From: an uncultured Pelagibacteraceae bacterium
Lineage (GTDB): Bacteria > Pseudomonadota > Alphaproteobacteria > Pelagibacterales > Pelagibacteraceae
NCBI GenBank assembly: GCA_902527215.1
Contig: CABZOF010000002.1
Span: 310,001 to 374,000 of the forward strand
Direction: 5' to 3'
Length of the DNA: 64,000 nt
The notes beneath the pieces were generated by a model. The model had not been told where the DNA came from, did not search any database, and saw nothing but the letters and a program-made list of their open reading frames with translations. Below, piece after piece: positions 62,514 to 64,000 of the stretch; the first letter of the stretch is position 1, and each line of letters opens with the position of its first letter. Position numbers and translations under genes: made by a program.

Positions 62514-62597
62514 CTATTTCTTTTTATTTTTTTTTCTTGCTCTTCTCTTTTTAGAGCCCATTTTTCTACGGCCTCTATGTTTTTTTGGATATCCCAT
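62514..62597 (-). CDS. 27-aa very basic peptide ORF (possible ribosomal small protein)
   Basis: A short frame with AAGGAG 3 nt before its ATG (close spacing). 19 of 27 residues are Lys, Arg or His, starting MGYPKKHRGRRKMGSKKRRA. The composition is that of tiny ribosomal proteins such as Thx or bS22, but I cannot match a family. It lies in the gap between mnmA and the cystathionine lyase-like gene and is on the opposite strand to both. It may be chance because A-rich DNA gives Lys and Arg easily. Confidence 0.45.
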   Translation of the reverse strand: MGYPKKHRGRRKMGSKKRRARKKNKKK

Positions 62598-62672
62598 AAT
62601 CTCCTTAGTTTTACTATTTTATTGACTTATTTGGTGGATATAGCATTGTCCTAAGTACATATCAAATTTTTT

Positions 62673-63848
62673 ATGGATTATTCCTTTAAAACCTTTTTAA
62701 AACATACGGCTAAAGATTTTCACAACCATTCAGTAAATCCACCAGTTGTAAGGGCATCCACAATTATTTTTAAATCAATGCAAGATTTAAGAAAAATGCA
62801 AAGAATGGCTTTAAAAAAACCATTAGGTGGACATTATGATTACGGTAGAAAAGGCACATCAACTACTTTCATACTACAAAAAATTCTTACCAAACTGGAG
62901 GAGTCATACAATGTATTTTTAACTCCAACTGGATTTGGATCTGTATTTCTATCAATATTTAGTGTAACAAGACCAGGAGATGAGATAATAATATCAGATC
63001 CACTTTACAATCCAACTAGAAATTTAAGTGAAAATTATCTTAAAGAATTTGGAATTAAAACAAAATTTTATAACCCTCATGATTTAAAGTCTCTAGAAAA
63101 AAGCATAACAAGTAAAACTAAACTAATTTACGTTGAGTGCCCTGGAAGTAATACTTTTGAATTTCAAGATTTAAAAAAAGTTATTTCTATTGCAAAAAAA
63201 AATAAAATATTTACTGCAATAGATAATACCTGGGCAACACCATATTTTTTTAAACCCATTAAATTGGGTTTTGATATGTCAATAGTATCAGCAACAAAAT
63301 ATTATTCAGGACATTCCGATGTGATGGGTGGAAGTTTAGCTGTTAACAAAAAAGTATATAAACACGTCAAAAAAGCAGATGATGTTTTGGGTTTAAGATT
63401 AGGTCCTGATGATGCTTATTTAATAACAAGAGGCTTGAGAACTTTAGATATTAGATTAGATAAACATGAGTCTAATGCTAAAGAAGTCTGTAAGTTTCTT
63501 TCCAAAAGTAAAAAAGTAAAACTTTTGTATCCTTATAAAAAAAACTCTTTCAATTTTAGAATGTGGAAAAAATATTACTCTGGCTCATCAGGTCTTATGG
63601 GATTAATTATAAGATCCAAAAGCAGAAAATCTGTTTTGAAATTTGTAAATTCGTTAAAACTATTTGGTCATGGTTATAGTTGGGGTGGGTTTGAAAGTTT
63701 AGCATTGCTGCAAAGTGATATTGAGATGGGTGATAGAAAATTCCTAAATTTAGATAAAAATGAACACTTGGTAAGATTACATATAGGACTAGAAGACCCA
63801 AAAGATTTAATTGCAGATATTAGAAAAAGCCTTATGCTCGTTAAATGA
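62673..63848 (+). CDS. metC: cystathionine beta-lyase-like PLP enzyme
   Basis: 391 aa of the Cys/Met metabolism PLP family. Landmarks are HYDYGRKGTSTT near 51-62, LTPTGFGSVFLSIFS near 80-94 and the PLP Lys in SATKYYSGHSDVMGG near 207. The YGR-(K)-GT entry and the SWGGFESL ending (near 330) fit cystathionine beta-lyase more than gamma-synthase. It would release homocysteine for methionine synthesis. The stop overlaps the next ATG by 4 nt (ATGA). Confidence 0.87.
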   Translation: MDYSFKTFLKHTAKDFHNHSVNPPVVRASTIIFKSMQDLRKMQRMALKKPLGGHYDYGRKGTSTTFILQKILTKLEESYNVFLTPTGFGSVFLSIFSVTRPGDEIIISDPLYNPTRNLSENYLKEFGIKTKFYNPHDLKSLEKSITSKTKLIYVECPGSNTFEFQDLKKVISIAKKNKIFTAIDNTWATPYFFKPIKLGFDMSIVSATKYYSGHSDVMGGSLAVNKKVYKHVKKADDVLGLRLGPDDAYLITRGLRTLDIRLDKHESNAKEVCKFLSKSKKVKLLYPYKKNSFNFRMWKKYYSGSSGLMGLIIRSKSRKSVLKFVNSLKLFGHGYSWGGFESLALLQSDIEMGDRKFLNLDKNEHLVRLHIGLEDPKDLIADIRKSLMLVK

Positions 63849-64000
63849 GCAAAGAAAAATTTTTCACTAGTAAAAAAGCACTAGTTACCCTTATTGCAGC
63901 TTCATTAACAGTTATTTTTGCAATGGGTATTAGGCAAACATTTGGCTTATTTTTTTTTGATTTTAATACAGATCTGAATATTTCTATTTCACATTTTGGT
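63845..64000 (+). CDS. MFS transporter (partial, 3' end off window)
   Basis: The first 52 codons are visible. After a short basic start comes a membrane helix (ALVTLIAASLTVIFAMGIRQ) and TFGLFFFDFNTDLNISISHF, a pattern typical of the N-terminus of monocarboxylate-type major facilitator proteins. The ATG overlaps the stop of the preceding gene (ATGA), so it is in that operon. The substrate is unknown. Confidence 0.7.
   Translation, partial: MSKEKFFTSKKALVTLIAASLTVIFAMGIRQTFGLFFFDFNTDLNISISHFG

Noticed and set aside
63607..63801. Minus-strand 64-aa ORF opposite metC
   Set aside because: Shadow frame within a clearly coding plus-strand gene.

Overview
The window is very AT-rich, densely packed DNA, with many 1-8 nt gene overlaps, almost no spacer DNA, and no insertion sequence, prophage, CRISPR array, rRNA or tRNA that I can see. 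Gene content points to a streamlined marine alphaproteobacterium of the SAR11 clade (Candidatus Pelagibacter type): uptake of glycine betaine and taurine, a TPP riboswitch in front of an SSS-family transporter (ThiV-like), an Amt ammonium transporter, HU, RseP, RecX and MnmA. This is inferred from content and composition; no marker gene was compared. Layout. 1-2689 (minus): an operon-like run of small proteins (three NTF2/SnoaL-like, DUF1330, GYD-like and other small alpha/beta proteins, one exported). 2776-6520 (minus): a sulfur block with cysE-cysK, an unannotated 36-residue protein with 12 cysteines, an ETHE1/Blh-type persulfide dioxygenase and a type II sulfide:quinone oxidoreductase; a 1-Cys peroxiredoxin is divergent at 6651. 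7372-14283: Asp/Glu racemase, alpha/beta hydrolase, a glycine betaine ABC transporter (proX-proV-proW), an MFS transporter and a pseudoazurin. 14278-23421: two divergent operons that together form a sugar-type ABC transporter plus a bicupin, two tandem NTF2-domain proteins, a stand-alone MetE zinc domain and a HAD-like protein without its nucleophile; this looks like a catabolic cluster for an unknown substrate. 23455-29210: EamA transporter, HpsN-like dehydrogenase, Pta-like acyltransferase, BASS transporter, a tandem winged-helix regulator, a small membrane protein and an atypical SMR protein. 29217-36002: Ldh_2 dehydrogenase, epoxide hydrolase and aldehyde dehydrogenase, divergent from a TRAP transporter. 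36129-40311: three exported proteins in a row: a Lys-rich protein, an 816-aa Met/Gly/Ala-rich protein with a collagen-like tail, and a clan-A glycosidase-like protein. 40318-46763: tauABC-like transporter divergent from an omega-aminotransferase and alanine dehydrogenase. 46760-64000: mostly housekeeping genes: tesA/ybbA-ybbP, thioredoxin-like protein, riboswitch and thiV, rseP, HU, amt, bcp, GT9, glucose-dehydrogenase-like protein, rhodanese, ABA4-like protein, recX, cysQ, DUF3553, mnmA, a cystathionine beta-lyase-like enzyme and the start of an MFS gene. Cross-cutting signals. An asymmetric motif (CCCATTTYRRRC) lies upstream of proX, tauA and the small gene next to the tandem winged-helix regulator, with the same orientation and about 100 nt before each start codon. 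All four binding-protein-dependent transporters carry a hairpin between the binding-protein gene and the next transporter gene. Several transporter permeases carry large extra soluble or N-terminal parts.
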